Counted from the stretch's first letter, positions 23,615-32,449 are shown. The stretch is 38,167 nucleotides of DNA from JAITVM01 sp031551135 (GCA_031551135.1 JAVBOA010000042.1:1-38167); one strand, 5' to 3'. Made by a program: numbers and translations. Notes: generated by a model not told the origin, from the letters alone.

Positions 23615-25213
23615 ATGAAAAAGAACACCATAATAACAATTGCTTCAGTATTAGTAATCGCTGCTTTTGCCGGCTTAATCGCCAAAAATGTTTTGGGTAA
23701 ACCGAGGGCAACTTCTGTTAATACGGATATTTTGCAAAAAGGTGAACTAATCGACAGTATTTCTGTAAAAGGCGTAATTGAAAGCACCAATTCAAAAAAT
23801 GTTTATACTACTCTTAATTATAAAATTAAGAATGTAAATTTTGAAGAAGGCGATACCGTAAAAGCGGGTGAAGTTCTGTGCGAATTGGATGTCGCAGATT
23901 TAGAACGCCAAATAAAACAAAGGCGCGCCGAAATCGAAGCTACACAAAATACAAATTCAAACCAGCTTTCCGCAAGCCAGCGTTCTTATCAAGATGCACT
24001 GAATATTTTAAATTCCGGAAATAATTCCGCCATAATTAATGCCGAAAACTCTGTTAAATCCGCCGAGATTTCTTTGAGCAACGCCCAAAAGAATTATGAT
24101 GAAAAAATCTCCGAAATGAACAACAATACAAATTCGGCAATTATAAACGCACAAAATTCCTTAAAATCTGCCGAACTTGATTTGAATACAAAGAAAAAAG
24201 CTCTGGAAGATAATCAAATTTTATATAACGAAGGAATAATTTCTTACGAAACTTTCCATCAATCGGAAGTAGCTCTCGAAACTGCTCAAAATACCTACGA
24301 TTCCGCCCTTTCCTCTTTGGACAACGCGCAAAACGCATTGCAAACTGAAATCGATAATTTAAAAAAATCCTTGGATTCGGCGAATGTGACATTTAATAAT
24401 GCCGTAGATTCGGAAGAAGCCGCTCGCATCAGCGCAGATCAGGAAATTAAGAACCAACGTGACAAAGTAACAAGCGCCGAAGTTTCTTTAAATAATGATT
24501 CTCAATTGGTGTCTTTGCAAAATCTGGAAGACCAATTAAAGGATGCTCAAGTAAAAGCGCCGATTGACGGCACAATAACAGCGGTTTACGCTAAAGAAGG
24601 CGCAAGCTCAAACGGTTTGTTATTCGTTATCGAAGACACTAATGATTTAAAAATAACCTCTAAAATAAAAGAATATGATGCCGGTCGAATCGCTTTGGGA
24701 CAAGAAGTTCTGATAAAAACCGATGTTACCGGCGACCAAGTTTTTAACGGAGTTATAGATAAAATCGCCCCTACTTCCATAAAATCAAACAATGGCGAAG
24801 TCATGCCTACAAACGATGTGGAATTTAAAACCGAAATTAAAGTTTTATCGAAAGACCCTATTTTGAAAATCGGCATGAACACAAGACTTACGATAGTTAT
24901 TGATAAATTAGAAAATGTTTTCCATCTGCCTTATGATTCCGTTATTGAGAAAGAAAACGGAGAATCGGTAATTTTTTCGGTAGAGCCTAATGCGAACGAG
25001 CCTGAAAAATTCAAAGCCGTGGAAATTCCGGTTACTACAGGTATGCTGACGGATTTTTATATTGAGATTTCTTCGGATGCTCTTTATGAAGATATGAAAA
25101 TAATAAGCGACCCAACAGATATATACAACAATCAAGATGTATCTATAAATGATTCATCTATAGTAACGGCAGATGGAACCGAAGAAACCGACCTTGAAAC
25201 AAGCGCACAATAA
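23615..25213 (+). CDS. Efflux RND/MacA-type adaptor (HlyD family) of an ABC exporter
   Basis: This 532-residue membrane-fusion-type protein has an N-terminal membrane anchor at about residues 5-25. A first lipoyl half follows (FEEGDTVKAGEVLCELD, 76-92), then a long coiled-coil hairpin (about 95-305). The second lipoyl half is VKAPIDGTITAVYAKEGA near 314-331, and a beta-barrel comes after it. In Gram-positives such proteins pair with MacB-like ABC transporters and shape export of peptides or drugs. The hairpin contains a near-exact repeat, NSAIINAENSVKSAE at 137-151 and NSAIINAQNSLKSAE at 173-187. The ATG at 23615 follows GGGAAGGA, with TATATAAT upstream near 23587. A 7-pair hairpin (25219-25249) separates it from the ATPase gene. 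Confidence 0.9.
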   Translation: MKKNTIITIASVLVIAAFAGLIAKNVLGKPRATSVNTDILQKGELIDSISVKGVIESTNSKNVYTTLNYKIKNVNFEEGDTVKAGEVLCELDVADLERQIKQRRAEIEATQNTNSNQLSASQRSYQDALNILNSGNNSAIINAENSVKSAEISLSNAQKNYDEKISEMNNNTNSAIINAQNSLKSAELDLNTKKKALEDNQILYNEGIISYETFHQSEVALETAQNTYDSALSSLDNAQNALQTEIDNLKKSLDSANVTFNNAVDSEEAARISADQEIKNQRDKVTSAEVSLNNDSQLVSLQNLEDQLKDAQVKAPIDGTITAVYAKEGASSNGLLFVIEDTNDLKITSKIKEYDAGRIALGQEVLIKTDVTGDQVFNGVIDKIAPTSIKSNNGEVMPTNDVEFKTEIKVLSKDPILKIGMNTRLTIVIDKLENVFHLPYDSVIEKENGESVIFSVEPNANEPEKFKAVEIPVTTGMLTDFYIEISSDALYEDMKIISDPTDIYNNQDVSINDSSIVTADGTEETDLETSAQ

Positions 25214-25280
25214 ATAAACGGAGTGTTCTTATTTTCTGAGGGCACTCCGATAGTATAGCAATTATTAAGGAGTTATTAAT

Positions 25281-25991
25281 GTGAAAACAGTTATTGAAAT
25301 GGATAAAATAATTAAATCATTTTATATCGGTACTCCAAACGAACTTCAAATTTTAAATGAAATCAGCATGACGGTATATGAAGGCGAATTTATTTCTATT
25401 GTCGGACAATCCGGCTCCGGAAAATCTACTTTGATGAATATTATCGGAGCTTTGGATCGTCCAACTTCGGGAACATATATTTTAGGCGGCCAAAATATCA
25501 ACAAACAATCCGACAGCCAGCTTTCCGATATTCGTAATAAAAAAATCGGCTTCGTTTTTCAAACTTTTAATTTAATACCACGCTCGACTGCCTTGCAAAA
25601 TGTTGCTTTGCCGATGCTTTACGCCGGTATTCCGGCTCCGAAACGCATTGCACGCTCAAAAGAACTTTTGGAACTTGTAGACATGGGCGACAGGACAGGA
25701 CATTTGCCGAATGAGCTTTCGGGCGGTCAAAAACAAAGGGTTGCAATTGCCAGAGCTATGGCAAATAATCCGGATATAATTTTGGCCGACGAGCCTACCG
25801 GCGCACTTGATTCACGTACAGGCAGATTAGTTATGGATATTTTTCATAAGTTACATAGGCAGGAAGGCAAGACAATTATTTTAATTACTCATAATGATGA
25901 GCTTGCTGAGGAAACCGAACGTATACTTACAATTAGAGACGGACAAATTATCAGCGAAAAATCTAACAAAAACGTAATTGGAGTGAACTAA
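25281..25991 (+). CDS. ABC transporter ATP-binding protein, MacB/LolD type
   Basis: This 236-residue ATPase has Walker A GQSGSGKST at 42-50, the Q-loop within FVFQTFNLIP, signature LSGGQKQR at 146-153, Walker B ILADEPTGALD at 167-177 and the switch histidine in LITHNDEL. Sequence and context place it with the MacB/LolD branch, which drives mechanotransmission-type exporters rather than importers. The start is a GTG at 25281 behind AAGGAG. The permease gene follows its stop directly. All catalytic residues are present. Confidence 0.95.
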   Translation: MKTVIEMDKIIKSFYIGTPNELQILNEISMTVYEGEFISIVGQSGSGKSTLMNIIGALDRPTSGTYILGGQNINKQSDSQLSDIRNKKIGFVFQTFNLIPRSTALQNVALPMLYAGIPAPKRIARSKELLELVDMGDRTGHLPNELSGGQKQRVAIARAMANNPDIILADEPTGALDSRTGRLVMDIFHKLHRQEGKTIILITHNDELAEETERILTIRDGQIISEKSNKNVIGVN

Positions 25992-27260
25992 ATGTTTTTA
26001 TTCGAAAACATAAATCTTGCAATTGCCGGACTTAGAGCAAACAAAATGCGCGCTCTTCTTACAATGCTTGGAATAATAATCGGAATATCTTCCGTAATCG
26101 GCATAGTTACGGTAGGAAATTCCCTTACAAATTCTGTTACAAACGAGATGCAAAGCCTTGGAGCTACAAATATTTTTGTTGTTGTTCAAGAAAAATCCGA
26201 ACCGAATGTTATCCGAACTTCGGCACCTCCAAAAATGAGCGAATCGGATTTGATTAACGATGAAATGATTGAGAATTTTGAAATGCATTACGGTGAGTAT
26301 TTTGAGGCCATCAGCACTTCACACGCAATTGGTGCCGGAAAAGCTCAAGACGGCAGACTTTCGGCGAATATTTCGGTAAACGGAGTTAATCATGGTTATA
26401 TTGCCGCTAATAATGTTGAAATGCTTCTTGGCCGCGGTATATCCGATAAAGATATCAAGGCTTCACGTTATTCCGCTGTTGTTTCGGATAAGCTTGTAGA
26501 AAAAATGTTCAAAAAAGGTGTAAATCCGCTGAACAAAGAATTGAAAATAAATGTTTCCAACCAGTCGTATACTTTTACGATAGTCGGAGTTTACAAATAT
26601 GTAGAAAACGCAATGGCCGCCGGTTTGCCCGGGCGAGATGCCAAGAATATTACCACAGATTTTTATATTCCGATTTCTACATCACAAATGATTTTTTCTT
26701 CCGATAAAGGCTATTCTTCTATAACAATTATGGCAAAACCCGATATCGATACAGATATTTTTTCTGAGAAAGCGGAAAGTTTTTTCAATAAATATTATGA
26801 AAACAATACAAAATTCGAAATCGGAATCGTCAGTATGGAATCGGCGATGTCCACAATGACAACTATGCTTGGCACTATCCAAACGGCTATTTCTGTAATT
26901 GCGGCAATTTCGCTTTTGGTCGGCGGAATAGGCGTTATGAATATAATGCTTGTTTCGGTTACGGAACGTACGCGTGAAATCGGTACTCGAAAAGCGCTCG
27001 GTGCCAGAAGTTCGCATATAAAAATACAATTTATTGTTGAAGCGGTGATAATCTGCGCTATTGGCGGAGTTATCGGTATAATCGGCGGTCTTGGCTTAGG
27101 CTACGGCGGTTCGGCGCTGATGGGATTCCCTGCTTCTCCTTCCGTTGCGATTATCATAATCGCGGTTGTATTTTCAATGTTAATCGGCGTATTCTTCGGC
27201 TATTATCCGGCAAGCAAAGCTGCGAATCTAGACCCTATTGAAGCTTTAAGATACGAATAA
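25992..27260 (+). CDS. ABC transporter permease, MacB/FtsX type
   Basis: This 422-residue permease has one N-terminal helix (about 18-40, with ALLTMLGIIIGISSVIGIV). An extracellular MacB-type domain covers 45-285. Three C-terminal helices lie around 295-320, 345-370 and 385-408, and the cytoplasmic coupling segment TERTREIGTRKALGARSSHI lies between helices 2 and 3. The C-terminus ASKAANLDPIEALRYE is typical of the family. With the adaptor and ATPase it forms a complete tripartite-like exporter of the YknXYZ/MacAB sort, probably for peptides, antibiotics or toxic metabolites. No regulator gene (for example a two-component pair) lies next to it. Confidence 0.94.
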   Translation: MFLFENINLAIAGLRANKMRALLTMLGIIIGISSVIGIVTVGNSLTNSVTNEMQSLGATNIFVVVQEKSEPNVIRTSAPPKMSESDLINDEMIENFEMHYGEYFEAISTSHAIGAGKAQDGRLSANISVNGVNHGYIAANNVEMLLGRGISDKDIKASRYSAVVSDKLVEKMFKKGVNPLNKELKINVSNQSYTFTIVGVYKYVENAMAAGLPGRDAKNITTDFYIPISTSQMIFSSDKGYSSITIMAKPDIDTDIFSEKAESFFNKYYENNTKFEIGIVSMESAMSTMTTMLGTIQTAISVIAAISLLVGGIGVMNIMLVSVTERTREIGTRKALGARSSHIKIQFIVEAVIICAIGGVIGIIGGLGLGYGGSALMGFPASPSVAIIIIAVVFSMLIGVFFGYYPASKAANLDPIEALRYE

Positions 27261-27262
27261 AA

Positions 27263-27318
27263 CTATTTCCATTAAAAAGAATAGAAACCGGGTTCAAGGC
27301 TTAATCCCGAACCCGGTT
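27263..27318. terminator. Hairpin between convergent genes, joined to a half copy of repeat family 1
   Basis: AACCGGGTTC (27286-27295) and GAACCCGGTT (27309-27318) form a perfect ten-pair stem between the convergent permease and ytfJ genes. It is probably a bidirectional terminator, though the T-runs are weak. The bases just before it, ACTATTTCCATT and GAATAGAAA (27263-27286), match one arm of the family-1 repeat. Confidence 0.65.
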
Positions 27319-27337
27319 GCATTCAAAACTTTTATTT

Positions 27338-27823
27338 CTATATGTCTTCGTTATAAAGGTCTTTACTGATTTTTTTCTCCTCAACCAGTTCACCGTCTTC
27401 GTTATAAATCTTCTCTTCGAATTTTACTTCTTCTTTAGGCTCAGTGGCTTTTTTATTTTTATTAAACGGACCGAAATTTAGTTTATTAACAATACTTGGA
27501 GCCATATCAATCAATTTACTTATGCTGTCTTGGTTTTTCAGATTGATTGTAGTAACTTCGCCTTTTGTAATAACAATAACCGCCGACGGCGTAATTTTTG
27601 CGCCCAAACCACCTGCATTAGCATCTGTATCAGCCTTATCTTTTGCATCTTTTTCATTTTGCAAAACAGCGCCGCCCGCACCAACTCCAAAAGATACATC
27701 AACTAAAGGCAGTACAATAACATCGCCGATAGTTATCGGTTCGCCAACGACTGTTTTTGTTGTTACAAAATTCTCCATTTTATTGAATAATATGTTTAAA
27801 CTGCTGGTTACTCCGGATTCCAT
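27338..27823 (-). CDS. ytfJ: YtfJ/GerW family sporulation protein
   Basis: This 161-residue protein belongs to the GerW (YtfJ) family. Recognisable parts are TVVGEPITIGDVIVLPLVDVSFGVGAGG, GGLGAKITPSAVIVITKGEVTTINLK and the following conserved IDMAPSIVNKL. In B. subtilis it is made in the forespore and is needed for germination with certain nutrients. The charged tail after about residue 120 is variable. The ATG at 27823 is chosen because AAAGGTGG lies before it; the TTG at 27841 is inside the ribosome site region. It follows the ytfI gene on the same strand, as in Bacillus, so the organism very likely sporulates. Confidence 0.92.
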   Translation of the reverse strand: MESGVTSSLNILFNKMENFVTTKTVVGEPITIGDVIVLPLVDVSFGVGAGGAVLQNEKDAKDKADTDANAGGLGAKITPSAVIVITKGEVTTINLKNQDSISKLIDMAPSIVNKLNFGPFNKNKKATEPKEEVKFEEKIYNEDGELVEEKKISKDLYNEDI

Positions 27824-27837
27824 ATTTTTTCCACCTT

Positions 27838-28722
27838 TCAATTTTCAGATTTTTTATTTTTAAAATAGTATTTAATAAATTTATAAATAACTTTTATCAT
27901 AGGTATCGAAAAAACAAATCTGATTGCCGGCCAAAATATTGAGCCGATTCGAATACGTCCTTTCATATCCACTGCGACAATTGCTATTTTTTCCAAAAAA
28001 CTTCCTTTCAGGAAAACATCTTTATGCATAATCCCGGACGCAATAGCGGCATATCCTACAATATTTCCGGTCGTTGCAGGGTCGTCGAGTCCCAATATAA
28101 TATCCAAATCAAAATGCCTTGGTTTTAAATGATTTAAAATTCGTTTTATCATATTAAAAAAATTTCTCGTAATTTTTTTTCTGTCTGGGTAATAATAAAC
28201 ATATTTTATTTTTTCGATAATATCGCGAAAACCACCGCCTTCGCCCTTTTCTTTAGGAGTTTTAATTTTCTTTTCTTTCTTCTCTTTCTTCGCCTTAATT
28301 TTTTCTTTCTTAATCTGTTTTGCTTCTTCTTGGATTTCTGCCGGCTCGGAATATTCTATACTTTCTTCTGCTTTTTGACTTTCCGATTGTTCAAAAACTT
28401 CATCTTCTGTAGCTATAGTGATTTCCGCTTCTTGTATTTTAGGCTTCTTTCTTCTTCTTTTTTTGTTAATACAGAAACCAAAAAGATAAATTTGCAATTT
28501 CGTTTTACTGTTAATATACACAAATTTTATCTTCAATATTCTAAAAAGCCATGTTACAACAACCTTTGCCCTAATATTTTTTGGGTTTGTAAATAAATCA
28601 TCAGTCTTCAAGTCCAAATCATATTTTATTGAAACCAGCATTATTATTAAAATCAAAATTAAGATAAATAAAATTAAGTACAAAATAAATTTCAGTAATC
28701 CGAGCAAAATACTCAGTATCAA
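27838..28722 (-). CDS. ytfI: DUF2953 protein, YtfI-like
   Basis: This 294-residue protein has an N-terminal hydrophobic helix (residues 3-30). A beta-rich domain (YDLDLKTDDLFTNPKNIRAKVVVTWLFRILKIKF) and a long charged low-complexity stretch (about 95-165, many E and K) follow. The C-terminal DUF2953 domain carries LDIILGLDDPATTGNIVGYAAI and VAVDMKGRIRIGSIFWPAIRFV. It pairs with YtfJ in sporulating Firmicutes and is expected in the membrane. Its molecular role is not known. The charged insert makes it longer than the Bacillus protein, which is about 220-230 residues from memory. Confidence 0.88.
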   Translation of the reverse strand: MILSILLGLLKFILYLILFILILILIIMLVSIKYDLDLKTDDLFTNPKNIRAKVVVTWLFRILKIKFVYINSKTKLQIYLFGFCINKKRRRKKPKIQEAEITIATEDEVFEQSESQKAEESIEYSEPAEIQEEAKQIKKEKIKAKKEKKEKKIKTPKEKGEGGGFRDIIEKIKYVYYYPDRKKITRNFFNMIKRILNHLKPRHFDLDIILGLDDPATTGNIVGYAAIASGIMHKDVFLKGSFLEKIAIVAVDMKGRIRIGSIFWPAIRFVFSIPMIKVIYKFIKYYFKNKKSEN

Positions 28723-28768
28723 AAATCACCACCACCTTTTTCCGCAAATTTTCTGTAATCGAAAGATT

Positions 28769-28812
28769 ATACTATTTCCCTTTTAAAGAATAGAAAAAAA
28801 TGAAAATAGTAT
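28769..28812. repeat. Short internal-deletion derivative of repeat family 1
   Basis: This 44-base element has family-1 ends (ATACTATTTCCC at the left, AATGAAAATAGTAT at the right) and one inner arm (AGAATAGAAAAAA). The centre is missing. One base separates it from the full copy at 28814, so two elements sit in tandem. Confidence 0.7.
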
Positions 28813-28813
28813 T

Positions 28814-28926
28814 ATACTATTTTCAATATAAAGGATAGAAAAAAATATTTCATTTCGCGCTAGAAACATTGCGCGAAACGCTCCGCTGTGAAAATTTTTT
28901 TCTACTTATCAAAATGAAAATAGTAT
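28814..28926. repeat. MITE-like palindromic repeat, family 1, full-length copy B (inverted relative to copy A)
   Basis: This 113-base element matches the reverse complement of copy A (23384-23495) almost throughout, including CACAGCGGAGCGTTTC and GAAATGAAATATTTTTTTC. The central stem reads TTTCGCGC/GCGCGAAA instead of TTTCACGC/GCGTGAAA, so both sides of two base pairs have changed together. It lies upstream of ytfI and just past the 3' end of the TIGR01906 gene. Confidence 0.85.
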
Positions 28927-28930
28927 TAAT

Positions 28931-29611
28931 TTATGAAATTTTGTAAAATTTTAAATAGATATAGCTTAAAAGCAAAACAGCTCCGGACAAACGTGCAAAA
29001 GTTCTTGCTATGTATTTCGAAATGTCCATAAAAAATTCCAAGGGAACTAAATTAATCAGTAAATCTGTTTCCGGATTCAATATCCATAAATCATTTGTAA
29101 AAAACATTTCGTGAAACATCGTGAAATATTTGTCAAAATCCATAGAGATAATAAAGCCGATGATTACAAGAAAAGCGAAAAGCGCAAGAAAAACAAGTAT
29201 ATACGAGCGCGCCAAATACTCTATGTTCTTGATATTTTTTATTGTTAAAATAACGAATGTCAGTACAAATAAAATCGTTGCGATATTTCTGACAAAAAAG
29301 CCTTTTAAAAAGAGGTCTTTAACATCAACCATATGGTCTTTTTCGCGCTGATTAAAAAACTCACGATCGGTTTCGCCGACTTTAGCTTGTACAACTAAAT
29401 CAGCACGGCGGCCTCTTATATATTCCAAAAGTTCTTTTGTCACATTCATAAGCTCTTCATTTTGCATATTCATTTTTGCGGCGGTATTAAGCGTGGTGTA
29501 TTCTTTTTCAAAAAAAGATAAATCAAAGGTAGGAATTTGTACAGATAAACATAATACAATTATAAAAAGAAATAAGGCGTTAAATATAGCGATAGTCCAT
29601 TTGAATGTCAT
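28931..29611 (-). CDS. TIGR01906/DUF1461 family integral membrane protein
   Basis: This 226-residue membrane protein has an N-terminal helix (about 4-25). A large outside loop contains the family hallmark FFNQREKDHMVDVKDLF (near residues 82-98), and three further helices lie around 105-125, 135-160 and 195-220. DUF1461 proteins occur in Gram-positives without a defined function; Lit-type members affect lipoprotein acylation. The ATG at 29611 follows AAAGGA, whereas the TTG at 29626 is upstream of that site. It follows the 103-residue gene closely on the same strand. The identity is firm and the function is not. Confidence 0.87.
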   Translation of the reverse strand: MTFKWTIAIFNALFLFIIVLCLSVQIPTFDLSFFEKEYTTLNTAAKMNMQNEELMNVTKELLEYIRGRRADLVVQAKVGETDREFFNQREKDHMVDVKDLFLKGFFVRNIATILFVLTFVILTIKNIKNIEYLARSYILVFLALFAFLVIIGFIISMDFDKYFTMFHEMFFTNDLWILNPETDLLINLVPLEFFMDISKYIARTFARLSGAVLLLSYIYLKFYKIS

Positions 29612-29622
29612 ATTGAATCCTT

Positions 29623-29934
29623 TCAAAATTTACGCAAGATATGCTTTTTCAGATTTTCATTAGTGTTTTGGGAGTAATGATTTTTGATAATTGACTCGAC
29701 TATCCGAATTGCCTCTTTTTTGTTTTCGGCAATGCCAATTACCAGATAATTTTTTTCTTCATACATAGGTTTGCAAATTTCTGTAGACTCGATAATTTCG
29801 AGGAGATTATCGGATTTTTTATTAATGCAGATCAAATAAGTTTTATAAACCCGAACGCCGTCTTTTATCAAAGAAAGAATTTTCTCTTTGTCCTCAATCA
29901 TTTCGCCTACAATCATTTTTTCAGAAAATTCCAA
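29623..29934 (-). CDS. Small uncharacterised protein
   Basis: This 103-residue soluble protein has an alternating strand/helix pattern and a possible ferredoxin-like or ACT-like fold. It contains KTYLICINKKSDNLLEIIEST and YLVIGIAENKKEAIRIVESIIKNHY. The start is probably the TTG at 29934 (AGGTGG a few bases before); an ATG at 29916 is the alternative. The gene is 102 bases after recG begins a separate unit and 11 bases before the DUF1461 start, so it is cotranscribed with that gene. I do not recognise the family. Confidence 0.6.
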   Translation of the reverse strand: MEFSEKMIVGEMIEDKEKILSLIKDGVRVYKTYLICINKKSDNLLEIIESTEICKPMYEEKNYLVIGIAENKKEAIRIVESIIKNHYSQNTNENLKKHILRKF

Positions 29935-30036
29935 AACACCACCTCTTTATTTTTTTAATAATTTTAACATTTATTGCTACAATTAGCAATTGCAATACTA
30001 TTTTTATCTCAATTTTTTTCCATATTTCTGCGATTA

Positions 30037-32079
30037 TTATAAAAATATAGAATTGCTGTCATAGTTCAAAATCTGATTCAGCTTTTTATCAAGCAATTCT
30101 TTTTCTGTTTCTGTCATTTGCGAAAAATCCAAATCCATAGATTCGTTTACAGATTTTAAAATATCCATATCTTTATAAATATTTGCGATTTTAAATTCTT
30201 GAATTCCGTGCTGTCTTAAACCGAAAAATTCGCCCGGACCGCGTAATTTTAAATCCAGTTCCGAAATTTCGAAGCCGTCATTTGTGTTGACTAAAGCCTG
30301 CAAGCGTTCTTGCGAATATTTATTTTTTGTATCCGAAACTAAAATACAATAGGATTTATCAATATCCCGCCCCACTCTGCCCCGAAGCTGGTGCAATTGC
30401 GAAAGTCCAAATCTTTCGGCGTTTTCTATAACAATCAAAGTTGCATTTTTTATATTTATTCCGACTTCAATAACCGTTGTCGAAACCAAAACTGAAAACT
30501 TATTTTGCAAAAAGGATTCCATAATTTCGTTTTTTTCATCTTGGCTCATTTTTCCATGTAGATATCTTATCTTAAGCGGATACAATTCTTTTGTCAGAAT
30601 TTCTGTATAATTAATTACGGATTTTAACGAAGAATTTTCAGTTTCCTCAATCGAAGCACATATTATGTAAACTTGTTTACCCTTTTCGGCTTCTTTGCGA
30701 ATAAAATTATAAATTCGGCTTAAATATTTACTGTTTACAAAAAAAGTATCTATGTACTGTCTGCCGGGCGGCATTTCGTCAATTATCGAAATATCCAAAT
30801 CTCCATACAAAATCAGCCCAAGCGTTCGCGGAATCGGGGTTGCGGTCATAATTAAAATATGTGGGTTTTCGCCTTTCATTGAAAGAATTTTGCGCTGATT
30901 AACACCGAACCTATGCTGTTCATCCGTGATAACCAACCCGAGATTTTCGAATTTAACATTTTCCTGAATAACAGCATGCGTGCCGATAAGCATATTACAT
31001 TCGCCGTTTTCTATTTTTTTATAAATCCCTTTTTTTTCTTTTTTCTTTTGCGAACCAATCAGCAATTCGGTTTTTATCCCTAATTTTTCAAAATAAATTT
31101 TAAAATAATTGTAATGCTGTACGGCTAAAACTTCTGTCGGTGCCATTAAGCACGCTTGATATGAATTTTTTATTGCGCAATAAGAAGCTAATAGTGCGAT
31201 TGCCGTTTTGCCGGAGCCGACATCTCCCTGAACCAGCCTATTCATCAAAAATTCTGATTTGAAATCGTAAATTATTTCGTCTAAAACTTTATTTTGTGCG
31301 CCGGTTAATTCAAAAGGCATTAGTGAAATCAGCTCAGACAAATCCGTATTTTCAAATTTAATACCCTTCAATCGGTTTTTAATATAATTTCTTAATTTTA
31401 ATAAAGAAGCTTGCATTAAAAAAAGTTCTTCAAACACAAGCCTTTTTCTGGCTTCAAAAAAATCATTATCGGATTCCGGAAAATGAATATTTTTTACAGC
31501 GGATTTCTTATTTTTCAAGCTATACTTTTCACGTAAATAATTCGGCAAAAAATCGGAATATTCATCTTCGATTTCGTCCAAAACGGATTTTATAATTGAG
31601 CGCAGAAATTTTTGAGACAAGCCGAATGTAGATTTATATATCGGAACGATTCTGCCCATGTTTATCAGCTCTTTATCAGACATCAGCTCATAATCTGGGT
31701 TTTCCATTTTTATGCGCCCAAATTTGTCGTTGACTTTTCCGAAAAATATATATATCTGATTTTTTAAAAAAACATTTTTCAGAAACGGCCGTCCGAAATA
31801 AAATATTTCCAAAGTATCGGTTTCGTCTGCCAAAATTAATTTTGTTATTTTCGCTCCGTTTATTACAAGATTTTCTGCAGGATTGTTAATTTTACCTATA
31901 AAAGCGTTGTTTTCGCCGATAATCAATTCATTTATTTTTTTTATTTTGGATCTGTCCTCATAATCGCGCGGATAATATTCAATTAAATCCTGAACCGTAA
32001 AAATATTCAATTTATTAAAAAGTAAGAGCCTTTTCTCCCCGATATTCTTTATACTTGAAACAGAATCACTCAATAGCAT
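30037..32079 (-). CDS. recG: ATP-dependent DNA helicase RecG
   Basis: This 680-residue superfamily-2 helicase remodels stalled replication forks and branch-migrates Holliday junctions. The N-terminal wedge/OB domain (about 1-230) begins with the helix-hairpin SIKNIGEKRLLLFNKLNIFTVQDLIEYYPRDYEDR. Walker A is GDVGSGKT at 285-292. The DEQHRFGVNQR box, TATPIPRTL, and TTVIEVGINIKNATLIVIENAERFGLSQLHQLRGRVGR follow in order. The length is normal for the family. The start follows ATGAGGCG at 32079. Its neighbours YloV and YloU lie upstream on the same strand, the same order as in Bacillus, with repeats inserted between. Confidence 0.97.
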   Translation of the reverse strand: MLLSDSVSSIKNIGEKRLLLFNKLNIFTVQDLIEYYPRDYEDRSKIKKINELIIGENNAFIGKINNPAENLVINGAKITKLILADETDTLEIFYFGRPFLKNVFLKNQIYIFFGKVNDKFGRIKMENPDYELMSDKELINMGRIVPIYKSTFGLSQKFLRSIIKSVLDEIEDEYSDFLPNYLREKYSLKNKKSAVKNIHFPESDNDFFEARKRLVFEELFLMQASLLKLRNYIKNRLKGIKFENTDLSELISLMPFELTGAQNKVLDEIIYDFKSEFLMNRLVQGDVGSGKTAIALLASYCAIKNSYQACLMAPTEVLAVQHYNYFKIYFEKLGIKTELLIGSQKKKEKKGIYKKIENGECNMLIGTHAVIQENVKFENLGLVITDEQHRFGVNQRKILSMKGENPHILIMTATPIPRTLGLILYGDLDISIIDEMPPGRQYIDTFFVNSKYLSRIYNFIRKEAEKGKQVYIICASIEETENSSLKSVINYTEILTKELYPLKIRYLHGKMSQDEKNEIMESFLQNKFSVLVSTTVIEVGINIKNATLIVIENAERFGLSQLHQLRGRVGRDIDKSYCILVSDTKNKYSQERLQALVNTNDGFEISELDLKLRGPGEFFGLRQHGIQEFKIANIYKDMDILKSVNESMDLDFSQMTETEKELLDKKLNQILNYDSNSIFL

Positions 32080-32208
32080 AAAAAACGCCTCATAATCTTT
32101 TTGGTTTTATATAGCGGTTTGATTTTTTACCGACTAAAATATTTTGTTTTGAATGCACATAAAATCAAGAAAAATCAAACCGCATCGTAATCAATAAATA
32201 GTTAAAAT

Positions 32209-32248
32209 GCTATAGCATTTCCATTCTAAAGGATAGAAATAGTATAGC
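32209..32248. repeat. Short palindromic derivative of repeat family 1
   Basis: GCTATAGCATTTCC at the left and GAAATAGTATAGC at the right are near-perfect inverted ends around CATTCTAAAGGATA. The core matches the family-1 arm. It lies upstream of recG, between recG and the fakA-like gene. Confidence 0.5.
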
Positions 32249-32251
32249 AAG

Positions 32252-32272
32252 AAAAAAGCGTGCAAAGCACGC
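32252..32272 (-). terminator. Intrinsic terminator after the DAK-family gene
   Basis: On the minus strand GCGTGC pairs with GCACGC around a three-base TTT loop (32258-32272), followed by TTTTTT (32257-32252). It is about 180 bases after the stop of the gene at 32450-34096. Confidence 0.8.
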
Positions 32273-32278
32273 AAAAAA

Positions 32279-32395
32279 CCTTGGAGGCTTGTTCCAAACC
32301 TCCGCAATCTTTATTTAATACTATTTTCATTTTTTTCTACCCTTAATAATGAAAATAGTATAAAAACTGTGCATCTGCACCGTTTCTTGTGTAAG
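32279..32395. repeat. Intergenic repeat, family 2, copy 2, interrupted by a family-1 element
   Basis: The left part CCTTGGAGGCTTG followed by TTCCAAACCTCCGCAA (32292-32307) matches 4402-4430. The right part AAAACTGTGCATCTGCACC with GTTTCTTGTGTAAG (32363-32395) aligns with 4468-4500. Between them lies a 44-base family-1 derivative. Confidence 0.6.
32318..32361. repeat. Short internal-deletion derivative of repeat family 1, inside repeat family 2
   Basis: This 44-base element has the ends ATACTATTTTCATT and AATGAAAATAGTAT and the arm TTTCTACCCTTAAT. It has the same length as the derivative at 28769-28812 but keeps the opposite arm. Confidence 0.7.
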
Positions 32396-32449
32396 TTTTT
32401 CGCTTCTTTCTTTTAAAAAAATCTTGGATTTGGGTTTCGCCAAAAAAAT

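Noticed and set aside
22191..32361. Dispersed similar repeats as a CRISPR array
   Set aside because: The copies lie kilobases apart, are inverted relative to each other and vary in length. No spacers or cas genes are present.
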